Counted from the first letter of the stretch, positions 1-8,999 are shown. The stretch: 59,366 nt of DNA from Oscillospiraceae bacterium (GCA_009776445.1 WRNV01000002.1:952-60317), one strand, 5' to 3'. Numbers and translations are program-made. The notes: a model not told the origin generated them from the letters alone.

Positions 1-1706
1 GCGTACTTGATCGCCGACAGCGAGTCCGTGACCGTCCCGATCCCCACGCCCTGGATGTAGCTCGTGTTGTACCTTGCCCCGCCAGCGTTATAGTCCTTGC
101 CCCGCTTGATGCAGTCGTTTGTAATGATTGACAAAAACGGCGCGGGGAGGTAACGCGCGTAATATGATTCAATGACGTTTGAACCGGCTACTTTCACGTC
201 GACGAAATAGCGGATCTGCGCCTCATACGCAAGAAACAACTCTTCAAAACTGGAAAAGTCTGCGGCATCGCCTGTCTGAGGGCCAAGCTGCTCGCCTCGC
301 TCCGGATCGAAACCGTTATTTAGCGTGATTTCCAGGATTTTCGGCAAATTGAAATATCCCGTGAGTATATAGGCTTCGTTTCCAAAAGCCCCTGTTTCGA
401 CACATCCGCTGGCGCCGCCCTGCCTGGCGTCCTGGATGCTTTTGCCGGCGTTGAGCAGTTCTTGCACAATGGCGTCGGTATTGTAAAACGCCGGCTGTCC
501 CCAGCCCTGCCTTGATATCTCGCACGCGCGCTTGAGGAACGATTTTGGCGTTTTACGGCTGATTTGCACATTCGAACTGGGCTGTAGCAGTCGCATTTCG
601 TCCATGCAGTCGAGGATCAGGAAACTCACGTCGTTGACGCCGTCGCTGCCATCCTCAGCGACGCCTCCAGTGTTAATGTTCGCGAAATCAGTATATGTGC
701 CGCTCTCCTTTAACGTAATGCCGACCTTCGGCGGAGCGGGCTGATTGTTAAACTTTACCCACAGGCACTCAAGGAGCTCAAGCGCCTTGTTGTTGTCCAG
801 GACGCCGTTTTCGCAATCATTGCGGTAAAACGGGTATAGATGCTGATCCAGCCTGCCCGGGCTATAGGCGTCCCAGGGGTTTATCTCGCTCGTCACCCCA
901 ATATGGACAAACCAGTACATCTGTATTGCCTGCCAATACGTAAGCGGCTTATGCGCGGGTACGACGTCGCAGTTTTCCGCTATCTGCAAAAGCTCCAAAC
1001 GGCGGACGTCGTCCGATTCAGCCTCGACAAGTATGCGCGCGTAGTCGGCGTAGCGCCGTCCCAGTGCCATAATACCGTCGCAGCAGATGGCCATTGCGCT
1101 CAGCTGCTCGCGTTTTTGCGCCGCTTCGGGGTCGTTCCCGTAATCTAAATCCGCGATAGATTTCTCGATCTCGCGCTTATAGTCCAAAAACCCCTTCTGG
1201 AATATGTTGCGCGAGCCGACTGTATGCCCTGGGCCTCGCTGTTCCATGAATTCGGTAAATATGCCAGCTGCGTAGCAACGTTTCCATTCCGGCGACATTG
1301 CGTCGAGCAATCTATCCCGAATTGCGCGTTTTTTCCAAAATGGTATGACGGTATTTTCCTGAGATTGGAAGTCTTCAGGGCTTACGCGAAAAAAGATGAG
1401 CTCGCGTTCGTTCATTACATGAAGATCGTCGAGCGTGTGGCAGCAAATCTCCGGATAACTAGGCGCTGACTGCGGGTGCGAACCTTTTTCCCCGACGATC
1501 AGCTCGCCATCCCCGATCCAGAGTGTTTTATTTTCCATGATATGCTTGAAACTGAGCGCTCGAAGCTCCGGAACAGACACCCGGCCTTCATGCATTTTAT
1601 ACGCTTCGGTCTCCAGCAGCGCTCGTTCCATACAGATACTGGGTATCGCGTTAACGCTCTCTTCCCGCAATTTGCGGATACGTTCATTCATTCCCCGCTG
1701 TTGCAT
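1..1706 (-). CDS. hypD: Trans-4-hydroxy-L-proline dehydratase (glycyl radical enzyme), 3' end cut by window edge
   Basis: Translation of the minus strand from the ATG at 1706 gives 568 codons of an uninterrupted glycyl radical enzyme that follows Clostridioides difficile HypD almost without gaps. HypD removes water from trans-4-hydroxy-L-proline to give pyrroline-5-carboxylate, in the cytoplasm. The active-site loop GGASGCVETG places the thiyl-radical cysteine at residue 435 and the catalytic glutamate at 437. Residues recalled from the HypD structure fall at a constant +1 offset: Phe153, Asp279, Ser335, Asp340 and Tyr451. The C-terminal glycyl-radical loop lies beyond the window. The start is supported by a GAGGTG ribosome site (minus strand, 1713-1718). 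The activase HypA and a pyrroline-5-carboxylate reductase are not in view. Base use is GC-richer than the neighbouring island. Family identity is recalled knowledge; the alignment was done by eye. Confidence 0.92.
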   Translation of the reverse strand, partial: MQQRGMNERIRKLREESVNAIPSICMERALLETEAYKMHEGRVSVPELRALSFKHIMENKTLWIGDGELIVGEKGSHPQSAPSYPEICCHTLDDLHVMNERELIFFRVSPEDFQSQENTVIPFWKKRAIRDRLLDAMSPEWKRCYAAGIFTEFMEQRGPGHTVGSRNIFQKGFLDYKREIEKSIADLDYGNDPEAAQKREQLSAMAICCDGIMALGRRYADYARILVEAESDDVRRLELLQIAENCDVVPAHKPLTYWQAIQMYWFVHIGVTSEINPWDAYSPGRLDQHLYPFYRNDCENGVLDNNKALELLECLWVKFNNQPAPPKVGITLKESGTYTDFANINTGGVAEDGSDGVNDVSFLILDCMDEMRLLQPSSNVQISRKTPKSFLKRACEISRQGWGQPAFYNTDAIVQELLNAGKSIQDARQGGASGCVETGAFGNEAYILTGYFNLPKILEITLNNGFDPERGEQLGPQTGDAADFSSFEELFLAYEAQIRYFVDVKVAGSNVIESYYARYLPAPFLSIITNDCIKRGKDYNAGGARYNTSYIQGVGIGTVTDSLSAIKY

Positions 1707-1717
1707 AGTCAACACCT

Positions 1718-1779
1718 CTCTTACTGTTGCTTAATATACATCAAAAACATCAGAAAAGCAATAAGAACAAAATGTGTAT
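1718..1779. repeat. 62-bp direct repeat, left copy (island boundary)
   Basis: Positions 1718-1779 match 28428-28489 at 61 of 62 bases in the same orientation; the only difference is A at 1740 versus C at 28450. The match stops abruptly at both ends. This copy sits in the hypD upstream region and contains the hypD promoter. It marks the left edge of the AT-rich block. Confidence 0.9.
1733..1761 (-). promoter_or_regulatory. Putative sigma-A promoter of hypD
   Basis: On the minus strand TTGCTT (1756-1761) and TATATT (1733-1738) are separated by exactly 17 bases, with a TG just upstream of the -10 (extended -10). It lies about 30 bases before the hypD start and inside the 62-bp repeat. Confidence 0.5.
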
Positions 1780-1819
1780 TGTAACGGTTCAGGTAGTGTC
1801 GTAAGTATCACAATTTCGT

Positions 1820-1903
1820 TTTTGCGAGGAGCGTAGCAATCCAAAAGAAAACATTACAATCGATGCAATACGGACTGGATTACCACACCTACGGCTCGCA
1901 ATG
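1820..1903. repeat. REP/MITE-like palindromic element
   Basis: The left arm (TTGCGAGGAGCGTAGCAATC, from about 1821) and the right arm (GGATTACC... to CTCGCAATG, ending at 1903) are imperfect inverted repeats. They carry the TTGCGAG/CTCGCAA ends and GCGTAGC-like core often seen in dispersed bacterial intergenic palindromes. The element sits just inside the left island boundary. Copy number elsewhere in the genome cannot be seen here. Confidence 0.4.
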
Positions 1904-1973
1904 TAGGTATATCTATTCGGACAAATCAGACAAATAAAAAATAAAAAAGCGGTATATTTTCACAATAAAACTA

Positions 1974-2002
1974 TTGCATTATGAAATAGTTTCTGATAGA
2001 AT
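1974..2002 (+). promoter_or_regulatory. Putative promoter of the island biosynthetic operon
   Basis: TTGCAT (1974-1979) and TAGAAT (1997-2002) are separated by 17 bases, about 70 bases upstream of the PP-loop gene start at 2075. Both hexamers are close to the sigma-A consensus. No experimental support. Confidence 0.4.
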
Positions 2003-2074
2003 ATCTGGCATCAGCATTTGAAATGTAGTATTACAACATGTCTAACAATAATAAAAATGATGGTAGGGATCGTT

Positions 2075-3043
2075 ATGTTTCAACTGAAGTATGAAAAGTT
2101 TTTGAAGATAATTAATGATTATGAACTAATTCCAAAGGAAATCGAAAAAGTTGCAATAGCAATGTCTGGCGGAAAGGATGCACAGGTACTTACAGCGCTG
2201 TTGCTTGAATATCAACAAAAGGAGCGGCGAGATCTTGAATTGGAGATTGTGACCGTTGCGGCGCCGGGATGGAAATATACACCTGACAAGTACTTTGCCA
2301 CAGATGAAAGCAAAAAGGGTTATATAATTGAACAAAAGAAAGCTATTGATGAGACAAGGGAATTTTGGGAGAGGAAAGGTATACCATATACCTACATCCA
2401 TACTGTTCCCGGGATAAATGAAGATATACTTTTAAACGCATCAAAGCCATGCGTTTGGTGTTTTTTTGGTTTATACAGAGCTTTGTGTAAGTACCTTGAA
2501 GATGAATATGACAAGGGTAAGAACATTACTTTAGCTGTAGGGCTAACCAAATTTGATTTGCTTTATGTGCTGGAATCTTTGATTATCAGATCTGGGGGAA
2601 AGACTTGGGAGTATGACAAAATACATGATAATCAAAAGTATTATTTCAATAGAATGCAGTTATCCTGGTTTAGTCCATATCCCAAATTGAAAATCGGAAT
2701 TCCAAATAAGGAGATATATAAAATAACCCCTATTATAGATATTACTGATAATGAGACTAGAGAGTTAGCAAATGCAATGGGTTTGCCGAGGATTCCCGAC
2801 CCTTGTCACAAGCTGTTCGGGGATAAATTTGAATCTGATAAAAGGCATTTTGACAGATATTTAGCTGGTACAACAACAGAGGATGTGAACCTTGATCATG
2901 TTAATAGTGGGTTTTTCTCTCAATATGAAAGTTTACTAGATACTTTTACTAGAGTAGGTGTTCTTCCGCCTATTGAAGAAATTGACAACATTTTATACGA
3001 TGGATTGTACAATCCACTAGTCACATCGGTTTTTAGAGATTAA
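2075..3043 (+). CDS. TtcA-like PP-loop ATPase / sulfurtransferase
   Basis: This 322-aa protein belongs to the HUP/PP-loop superfamily. The nucleotide-binding loop SGGKDA is at residues 31-36. A CVWC pair (Cys126, Cys129) and a later PDPCHKLFG cysteine (Cys244) reproduce the CxxC plus distal Cys pattern that binds a 4Fe-4S cluster in tRNA 2-thiocytidine synthetase TtcA and relatives. Such enzymes adenylate a substrate and transfer sulfur (or release AMP) in the cytoplasm. As first gene of a biosynthetic operon it may thiolate or activate a pathway intermediate rather than tRNA; that is inference. The ATG at 2075 is preferred over an earlier in-frame ATG at 2018 because TAGGGA lies 6 bases upstream and similarity begins there. 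An amidotransferase or NAD-synthetase-like ligase role is a less likely alternative. Confidence 0.7.
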   Translation: MFQLKYEKFLKIINDYELIPKEIEKVAIAMSGGKDAQVLTALLLEYQQKERRDLELEIVTVAAPGWKYTPDKYFATDESKKGYIIEQKKAIDETREFWERKGIPYTYIHTVPGINEDILLNASKPCVWCFFGLYRALCKYLEDEYDKGKNITLAVGLTKFDLLYVLESLIIRSGGKTWEYDKIHDNQKYYFNRMQLSWFSPYPKLKIGIPNKEIYKITPIIDITDNETRELANAMGLPRIPDPCHKLFGDKFESDKRHFDRYLAGTTTEDVNLDHVNSGFFSQYESLLDTFTRVGVLPPIEEIDNILYDGLYNPLVTSVFRD

Positions 3044-3223
3044 TATTTTATAGCAAACGTTGTGTTGCCCACAACCCAAACATACGAGCCTATGCGCGCT
3101 TGAAGTGGTTAGCGGCTGGGAGGCGGGGGTGTGACAACAAAACCAAACAACTTGTTTTAAATAGTAACTTATTATAAACGCAGGTTATAATGCGGGTAAA
3201 GTGGATCGAGGAGGGGCATAATT

Positions 3224-4204
3224 GTGGGAAATGATACATATATTAAGTATATTGATTACTATTTACCAGGGAATTACATTACTGTTGAGGATGTATTCTC
3301 AAGTCTTGATGATGAGGTATTTAAAAGTAAGAACATAGAGACAGAAAAGTTCATTAGTAAATTCAAAACTGAAACTAGACTAGATAAGATTTCCGTATTT
3401 CAGAAAGAGGATGATTTGGCGATAATAATTGCTAACATGGTAGACAAATTATTAGATGAAACCAAAATTGATCCTCATGAAATAGGTTATATTGTGTGTG
3501 GCAACGATGTATTAATGAGATATAATAACACATCGATCATACACTATATACAAAATGTATATAACTTTGATAAATCTACTGTCATACCATTGATACAACC
3601 TTGCACGGCATCACTTTTTGCTATGGGACTTTCAAGAAATTTACTGGATCAAGAAAAAAAGTATATGCTTATTATTAACGCCTGCAAATTGGAATCGCCA
3701 GAAGACAGATTTATTGATTTTACAATGAGGGGTGATGGAATAGGTCTTCTATTAGTTGGATGTGACGCAGGTTCATTGAGAATAACTGGTTGGAATTCCT
3801 GTAATCTAGGCAATCCAAGTTACAACAAGATCGTAAAGAAACCTCAAAGCCAAGACTATCGGGGTGATATGATAAGCCGAGGGATTTCTTTTATCGAAGA
3901 GACTTTAGCAAAATTTAAGCTTGAAAGGAAAAATATTGGAAAAGTTATTACATCCAATGTGAGATATGATGTTTATCATGATGTATATAGCCATTATTTA
4001 AAAATGAGTCCCAAAATATTCTTCTTGGAAAATATCCCCAATGGTGGACACATTGTCGATGTTGATATTATCAGAAATTTAAAGGACTATATAGAAAGCA
4101 ATGAGAAGCCGACAAAGAATCAAAATATAATTTTGTATTCCCCAGATTTACAAGAATCTTTGGATGTAAATTATCATTTAGTGTCACTAGACCGTGTTGA
4201 ATAA
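3224..4204 (+). CDS. KAS III-like (FabH-family) condensing or acyl-transfer enzyme
   Basis: A 326-aa thiolase-fold protein of FabH size. The likely nucleophile Cys127 lies in IQPCTASLFAMGL, as in ketoacyl-ACP synthase III. The C-terminal half has NGGHIVDVDIIRNL (about residues 273-286) where FabH carries its Asn loop. I cannot identify a clean FabH His/Asn pair, so it may be an acyltransferase or a decarboxylation-independent synthase rather than a true chain-initiating KAS III. The start is GTG at 3224 behind GAGGAGGGG. It is followed 31 bases later by an acyl carrier protein, then an adenylating ligase, suggesting that it acts on the carrier-bound substrate these load. AT-rich codon use matches the rest of the island operon. 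Confidence 0.7.
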   Translation: MGNDTYIKYIDYYLPGNYITVEDVFSSLDDEVFKSKNIETEKFISKFKTETRLDKISVFQKEDDLAIIIANMVDKLLDETKIDPHEIGYIVCGNDVLMRYNNTSIIHYIQNVYNFDKSTVIPLIQPCTASLFAMGLSRNLLDQEKKYMLIINACKLESPEDRFIDFTMRGDGIGLLLVGCDAGSLRITGWNSCNLGNPSYNKIVKKPQSQDYRGDMISRGISFIEETLAKFKLERKNIGKVITSNVRYDVYHDVYSHYLKMSPKIFFLENIPNGGHIVDVDIIRNLKDYIESNEKPTKNQNIILYSPDLQESLDVNYHLVSLDRVE

Positions 4205-4235
4205 AACTAAATGACGTATTCATTATGGAGGCCAT

Positions 4236-4487
4236 ATGATTTTAAAAAGTAATTATGCTAAAGCTATTATCAATGCTTTGAAGGAAGTTACTTCAAACGA
4301 TAGTATTAGCAAAGATACTGATATTCAAAAGGATATATATATCGATTCAATGGGATGGATTCAATTTCTCATAAAGCTCGAAAAGAAATTTAAATATTCA
4401 TTCGAACCTGGTTTTCTTAGCAAAGAAAAATATGAAACCGTAAATGACCTTATCAATTGTATTGTACGCGTTATTGATTCAAAATAA
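4236..4487 (+). CDS. Acyl carrier protein
   Basis: An 83-aa, mostly helical, acidic protein with the carrier motif DSMGW. Ser38 is the expected phosphopantetheine site. It carries covalently tethered acyl or aminoacyl intermediates in the cytoplasm. It is flanked by a KAS III-like enzyme upstream and an AMP-forming ligase downstream, with an acyl-CoA-dehydrogenase-like protein next, so the four probably form one loading-oxidation-transfer module. A GGAGG ribosome site precedes the ATG. No phosphopantetheinyl transferase is encoded in the window, so the host enzyme would have to activate it. Confidence 0.85.
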   Translation: MILKSNYAKAIINALKEVTSNDSISKDTDIQKDIYIDSMGWIQFLIKLEKKFKYSFEPGFLSKEKYETVNDLINCIVRVIDSK

Positions 4488-4531
4488 AGAATATACTATC
4501 GCTCCACTAGTATAAATGGAAGGAAAAACAT

Positions 4532-6094
4532 ATGGAAAAAAATGATATTGAGAATTTCTATCAATTGTTCGATTATATAGCGGATAATAATGTTAACTAT
4601 ATTGAATACTTATATTGGAGCGAACGTAAGTATAAGTATCTAAAAAAAAGCTTCGCAGAAATACATCGTGATATACGTAATTGTTATAGTAATTTAAAAC
4701 AATTTGGTATAACAGATAATTCAATAATACTTATTGATATTGATAATTCATATGAGTTCCTTGTCTGTGATTTTGCCGTAATTCTGACAGGCGCGTTATC
4801 TGTAGTTTCCAATAGTAACGAACCATCAGAAATAGTTATAGATAGAGTGGAACAATTTAAGGTTGATTATATAATCAGTAAAAAAACGAACGCGGATCTA
4901 GGTGTTGACACTAAAGTCATTGATATTTATTCCTTACTCGAAATATCCAATAACTCAGAAGTTGTTCCGACAAGATACAATAAGAGAGACTTCTCCATCG
5001 TCTTCTCATCAGGGACATCAGGATTCCCAAAAGCATTAGGTATAACTGAACCGGGATCAATAAGGAGTTCAAGACATTTTTTTAACTATATGCGGTTCTA
5101 TTCTTCAGATAAATTTATGATCTATCTTCCATTAGCAAATTACCAGCAGCGTTTTTTCTTTTGGGGATGCCTGATCACATCAGTCAATATAGCTTTTGGC
5201 GACGATAAATCTCTATTGCACGCTTTGAAAGAATTCAATCCAACAATACTACTAGCATCTCCCAATTTCTACTACAATTTATTCTGTTTAGATAATAATA
5301 AAAAGAGTTTAGCTAAAAAAATATTCAAAAACATTGATAATAGAATTATATGTAGACATATTACTCATAAGCCAATATATGAAGCGCTGGGAAAGAAGAT
5401 GCGGTATTTACTCACTGGCATGGCGCCAATTGATATTAAGATTTTAGAGCACTTTCGGGAAAGCAACTTGGAAATCTACCAGATATATGGGCAAACTGAG
5501 ATAGGTATGATAGCTTGTAACAATAAAAAGCAAAACAGAATTGGAACTGTAGGGAAACCAATTATCAAGTTATATTTATCTGAGGATAATGAAATTATTA
5601 CCCAAAGTGATTTCCCAATTGTTAGTTGTTACTACAATAAAGACAATACTAAAGATTTTCTGGATATTACAAGGCCTACTGGAGATGTCGGGAGCATTGA
5701 TGATGATGGATTTTTACGTATTAGCGGGAGAATGAATGAGACAATCATACTCAATAATGGAGCTAAAATAAATCCCATTACGATTGAACAGAAGATCAAA
5801 TCAAGTTTGCAAATTGCTGATATAGTAATCTTCAAAACAAGACAAGAAAGCGATAGCTTTACCTTAAATATAGTTTTGTTATTAGATGGCTTTTCCAGTC
5901 TTGACGATAAGATTGTTAAACAAAACATTAGTAGTGTCCAAGAAATAAAGGCGAATACCACCGATGTTCACATTTACAAATATAGTTTCACACATGATGA
6001 AAAAAGAATTTTCTATACGGAGAACGAAAAGTTTTCACGAGCGCGAGCCATTAGTTTTTTCAAGGATAATTCTGAAAAGTTGATAGCTATTTAG
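4532..6094 (+). CDS. AMP-forming adenylating ligase (ANL superfamily)
   Basis: A 520-aa acyl/aminoacyl-AMP ligase. Visible core motifs are the P-loop FSSGTSGFPK (residues 158-167), YGQTEIGM (A5-type), and TGDVGSIDDDGFLRISGR with the hinge after the conserved Asp (A7/A8-type). It would activate a carboxylic or amino acid with ATP and load it on the preceding carrier protein. The C-terminal lysine of the usual A10 motif is not obvious: the corresponding stretch reads EKFSRARAISFF. The second half-reaction may therefore differ or use another residue. Substrate cannot be read from sequence alone. ATG is preceded by GGAAGGA. Ligase, ACP and acyl-CoA-dehydrogenase trios are known to make oxidised carrier-bound amino acids, for example pyrrole-2-carboxyl thioester from proline. 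Confidence 0.82.
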   Translation: MEKNDIENFYQLFDYIADNNVNYIEYLYWSERKYKYLKKSFAEIHRDIRNCYSNLKQFGITDNSIILIDIDNSYEFLVCDFAVILTGALSVVSNSNEPSEIVIDRVEQFKVDYIISKKTNADLGVDTKVIDIYSLLEISNNSEVVPTRYNKRDFSIVFSSGTSGFPKALGITEPGSIRSSRHFFNYMRFYSSDKFMIYLPLANYQQRFFFWGCLITSVNIAFGDDKSLLHALKEFNPTILLASPNFYYNLFCLDNNKKSLAKKIFKNIDNRIICRHITHKPIYEALGKKMRYLLTGMAPIDIKILEHFRESNLEIYQIYGQTEIGMIACNNKKQNRIGTVGKPIIKLYLSEDNEIITQSDFPIVSCYYNKDNTKDFLDITRPTGDVGSIDDDGFLRISGRMNETIILNNGAKINPITIEQKIKSSLQIADIVIFKTRQESDSFTLNIVLLLDGFSSLDDKIVKQNISSVQEIKANTTDVHIYKYSFTHDEKRIFYTENEKFSRARAISFFKDNSEKLIAI

Positions 6095-6198
6095 CTGCTA
6101 ACAATTTATATAGAACTAAATTAACACATCTATTTTGAATTCTAAATTTATAGCGAAAAATTCCACAGTATATTATGCGGGATTGGGAGGATAGGGAA

Positions 6199-7401
6199 AT
6201 GGAATTTAACTTTTCACAAGAGCAATTGGAACTAAAAAGAGTCATAGGTAAATTTGTTGACAAGGAACTTACGCCTTATGCGGCAGGATATGACAGAAAA
6301 GAAAACCCAGAGGATTGCATACCTTGGCCCATAATAGAAAAGGCAATAGAGCTAGGAATTGGCAGCATGGCTGTTCCAAAAGAGTATGGTGGTGATGAAC
6401 TATCTAGTGTTGAGATATTGACGATCATTGAAGAACTTGCTCATGGGGATGCAGGTATTGCCTATACTTTATTATCAACTATAACTGGCACTCAGTTGAT
6501 AGCTAGATTTGGAGATGAGGAACAAAGGGCACGCTGGCTAACAAAGATAGCAAACGACCAAACCAAAAGATTTTTAGTAGGATTTGCACTGTCTGAACCT
6601 CAATCTGGATCTGACAATATGTCTCCAAATCCAAATGCAGGTATGTTGACGACAGCAGTGCTAGATGGTGATAAATACATAATAAATGGCGCTAAGAGTT
6701 TTATAACTAACGCAGGAATTGCGGGATTATACATCGTCTGGGCTAGAACTGATAAGACAAAAGGAGCGCCACAGGGTGGGCTTAGCGCATTTTTAGTGCC
6801 AGCAGATACAATTGGTATTAATGTAGGAAAAATTGAGGACAAAATGGGAAACAGATTGTCACAACAAGGTGAATTAATATTCGAAAACTGTACAATCCCC
6901 GAGAATAATTTACTTGGAAAAGAGGGAGATGGACTTCAGATTTGTTTAGCAATGATCGAAAATCGTTTTCCCGCTGTTGGAGCCATTGGTACTGGCATTG
7001 CCCAGACAGCCTATGATATTTCTTACAAATATGCAAAAGAAAGAATTCAGGGTGGGACACCAATTATAAATCATCAAGCAATAAGCCATAAATTAGCTAA
7101 TATGCTGATTTCAATAGAATCATCAAGGTTGCTATACCAAAAAGCAGCGTGGCATTTAGATAACAAGATACCAAATATGATTATAAGTTCAATGAGCAAG
7201 GTTAGCGGTTCGGATGCCGCCATTATGGCATCAAATGAAGGTATTCAGATTTTAGGATGTTATGGTTGTTCAAGAGAGTACTCAATAGAAAAGCTCTTTA
7301 GAGACTCTAAAGCACTATCAATATGTGAATCCGCAAACGAAATACAAAGAAGCAATATTGTCATGATGGTTCAAATGATGGAACAGAAACATCGCGGATA
7401 G
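6199..7401 (+). CDS. Acyl-CoA dehydrogenase-family flavoprotein
   Basis: A 400-aa protein with the complete acyl-CoA dehydrogenase architecture: N-terminal helical domain, FAD-binding middle domain (VGFALSEPQSGSD, KSFITNAG), and C-terminal helical domain. The short-chain-type catalytic glutamate is retained in SICESANEIQR near the C-terminus. It should introduce a double bond alpha-beta to a thioester. In this operon the substrate is likely the acyl or aminoacyl group on the neighbouring carrier protein rather than a CoA ester, as for prolyl-PCP dehydrogenases; that is inference. No dedicated ETF genes are nearby. Start at 6199 rather than the in-frame ATG at 6175 because GGGAGG lies 8-9 bases upstream and family similarity starts at MEFNFSQEQ. 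Confidence 0.85.
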   Translation: MEFNFSQEQLELKRVIGKFVDKELTPYAAGYDRKENPEDCIPWPIIEKAIELGIGSMAVPKEYGGDELSSVEILTIIEELAHGDAGIAYTLLSTITGTQLIARFGDEEQRARWLTKIANDQTKRFLVGFALSEPQSGSDNMSPNPNAGMLTTAVLDGDKYIINGAKSFITNAGIAGLYIVWARTDKTKGAPQGGLSAFLVPADTIGINVGKIEDKMGNRLSQQGELIFENCTIPENNLLGKEGDGLQICLAMIENRFPAVGAIGTGIAQTAYDISYKYAKERIQGGTPIINHQAISHKLANMLISIESSRLLYQKAAWHLDNKIPNMIISSMSKVSGSDAAIMASNEGIQILGCYGCSREYSIEKLFRDSKALSICESANEIQRSNIVMMVQMMEQKHRG

Positions 7402-7438
7402 CGTTCGCCTCAGTACACTAAACTGAAAGGGTGCTGAC

Positions 7439-8602
7439 ATGGATTACTATAGTCTCAATGAAAGTGATCAAAAAGATTTTAATTTTTTCTTTTGTGACAC
7501 AACGCTCAGAGATGGTGAGCAAGTGCCAGGTGTCAGATATACGCCTGAACAAAAATCAGAAATTGCACAACTGATGGATAATGTTGGGATAGAATCAATT
7601 GATGCTGGTTTTGCGGCAACTTCAGAAGAAGAAAGGCTTTCAATACGAAAAATTTGTGATTTGGGCTTGAAAATGAGAATAATGAGTATGTGTCGTGTTG
7701 TTCGTGAAGACATTGATTATGCTTATTCTTGTGGTGTGGGAGGAGTTATTTTATTTATTCCCGGTTCGGATATTCACCTAAAAGCGAAATTCGGAGATGA
7801 TATTTCTGCAGTTAGACAAAAACTTGTACAAAAAGCGATGGATGCGATTAAGTATGCTAAGGATAGAGGCCTTTTTATCGAGTTTGGAGTGGAAGACTCA
7901 ACGAGGATGGACTTCAATGTACTTTTAGAGATACTGTCATTGGCACAGCTAGAAGGTGCGGACGTTCTTGGAACTACTGATACAATAGGTTATTTTACTC
8001 CCGAGATGACCTATGATTTCATAAAGAAATTGGCAAATCAATTGGAAGCGCCAATAGGGGTACACTGTCATAATGATATGGGGCTTGCAACAGCAAATAC
8101 AATTGCCGGTTTGTTGGCCGGAGGAGGATATTGTTCCCCAACAGTCAATGGAATGGGTGAAAGAGCAGGTAATGCGTCTCTGGAAGAAGTGATCATGATT
8201 TTAAAAGTACTATATAAACAGGACCTAAAATACGATACGAGTATTTTAGGAGCTTTATCCAAAAAAGTTGAAAAATATTCAGGAGTTTCGATGGATATTT
8301 TCAAGCCGATTGTTGGACAAAATGCATATTCGCATGAGTCAGGCATACATGTCCACGGGATGTTAAAAGACGTAAATACCTACGAGCTATTTGATCCACA
8401 GTTAGTAGGCCATTCCAGAAAATATGAGATGGGAAAACATGCCGGTAAGCATACTATCAGATATATTTTAAATATGAACGGATTCGAAGTATCGGATGAG
8501 GAAGTAGCAGATTTCTGGAAACACATGAAGAATAACGAAAATGCCGGAGTGTACTACACTGTGGATGACGTAATAACAGAGTACAAAAAACTAAGGGGAT
8601 AA
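7439..8602 (+). CDS. Homocitrate / isopropylmalate synthase-like Claisen enzyme
   Basis: A 387-aa HMGL-like TIM-barrel enzyme of the LeuA/NifV/AksA group, which condenses acetyl-CoA with a 2-oxo acid. The catalytic DTTLRDGEQ (residues 20-28) and metal-binding HCHND (His209, His211) are present, followed by SHESGIHVHGMLKDVNTYE and GKHAGKH, which resemble homocitrate synthases (NifV/AksA) more than long LeuA. It lacks the regulatory LeuA C-terminal domain, as NifV does. Two roles are possible. It may make homocitrate (a nitrogenase cofactor ligand, given the NifHDK- and NifB-like genes). Alternatively, with the aconitase pair two genes downstream, it may lengthen a 2-oxo acid side chain as in homotyrosine or homophenylalanine biosynthesis. 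No LeuB-type dehydrogenase is present in the window. Confidence 0.8.
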   Translation: MDYYSLNESDQKDFNFFFCDTTLRDGEQVPGVRYTPEQKSEIAQLMDNVGIESIDAGFAATSEEERLSIRKICDLGLKMRIMSMCRVVREDIDYAYSCGVGGVILFIPGSDIHLKAKFGDDISAVRQKLVQKAMDAIKYAKDRGLFIEFGVEDSTRMDFNVLLEILSLAQLEGADVLGTTDTIGYFTPEMTYDFIKKLANQLEAPIGVHCHNDMGLATANTIAGLLAGGGYCSPTVNGMGERAGNASLEEVIMILKVLYKQDLKYDTSILGALSKKVEKYSGVSMDIFKPIVGQNAYSHESGIHVHGMLKDVNTYELFDPQLVGHSRKYEMGKHAGKHTIRYILNMNGFEVSDEEVADFWKHMKNNENAGVYYTVDDVITEYKKLRG

Positions 8603-8612
8603 TGATTAAGCC

Positions 8613-8951
8613 ATGGTTATTGATAATTGGACAAAGGTAGACAATGAGCTTATCGGTAAGAACGCTGATATGCGAGTAATTACCTCTGAAAATATTTCCG
8701 TCAGCGAATTTGAATTCAGAGAAACGATAGACCTTCCCATACACAGTCATAATAGCGAACAAACAACAATTGTTGTAGAAGGTGAAATGACTATCAGATA
8801 CGGAACAATAGAAAAAAAGATGAGCGCTGGCGACGCGTGTATTATTCCCGCAAACATACCTCATTGTGCAACTATATCGAAAATTCCGTTTAAATCATAT
8901 GATATTTTTTATCCATTTAGAGAAGACTTTATACAAAAGATCAGTATATAG
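8613..8951 (+). CDS. Small single-domain cupin
   Basis: A 112-aa beta-barrel protein with both cupin motifs: HSHNSEQTTIVVEGEMTI (motif 1, metal-binding histidines and glutamate-type position) and AGDACIIPANIPHCA (motif 2, with its His). Single cupins act as isomerases, lyases or metal-dependent sensors. Two genes further on comes a BacA-like prephenate decarboxylase. In bacilysin and aeruginosin pathways BacA/AerD work with a cupin isomerase (BacB/AerE), although BacB is bicupin and twice this length. A BacB-like isomerisation of the dihydro-hydroxyphenylpyruvate product is therefore a reasonable guess, not more. It starts 10 bases after the preceding stop. Confidence 0.75.
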   Translation: MVIDNWTKVDNELIGKNADMRVITSENISVSEFEFRETIDLPIHSHNSEQTTIVVEGEMTIRYGTIEKKMSAGDACIIPANIPHCATISKIPFKSYDIFYPFREDFIQKISI

Positions 8952-8999
8952 CCCAATAAGAACAGTATTTGAGGGTTTGTCGGTAAATTTGAGGTTTAC

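Larger units (their letters stand above)
1707..2074. other. Intergenic region between hypD and the island operon
   Basis: This stretch has no convincing gene. It holds the left 62-bp repeat, a REP-like palindromic fragment (1820-1903) and a candidate promoter for the island operon. Short open frames here lack ribosome sites. Confidence 0.6.

Noticed and set aside
532-1784. Several plus-strand open frames
   Set aside because: They are antisense to the continuous hypD coding sequence and lack their own signals.
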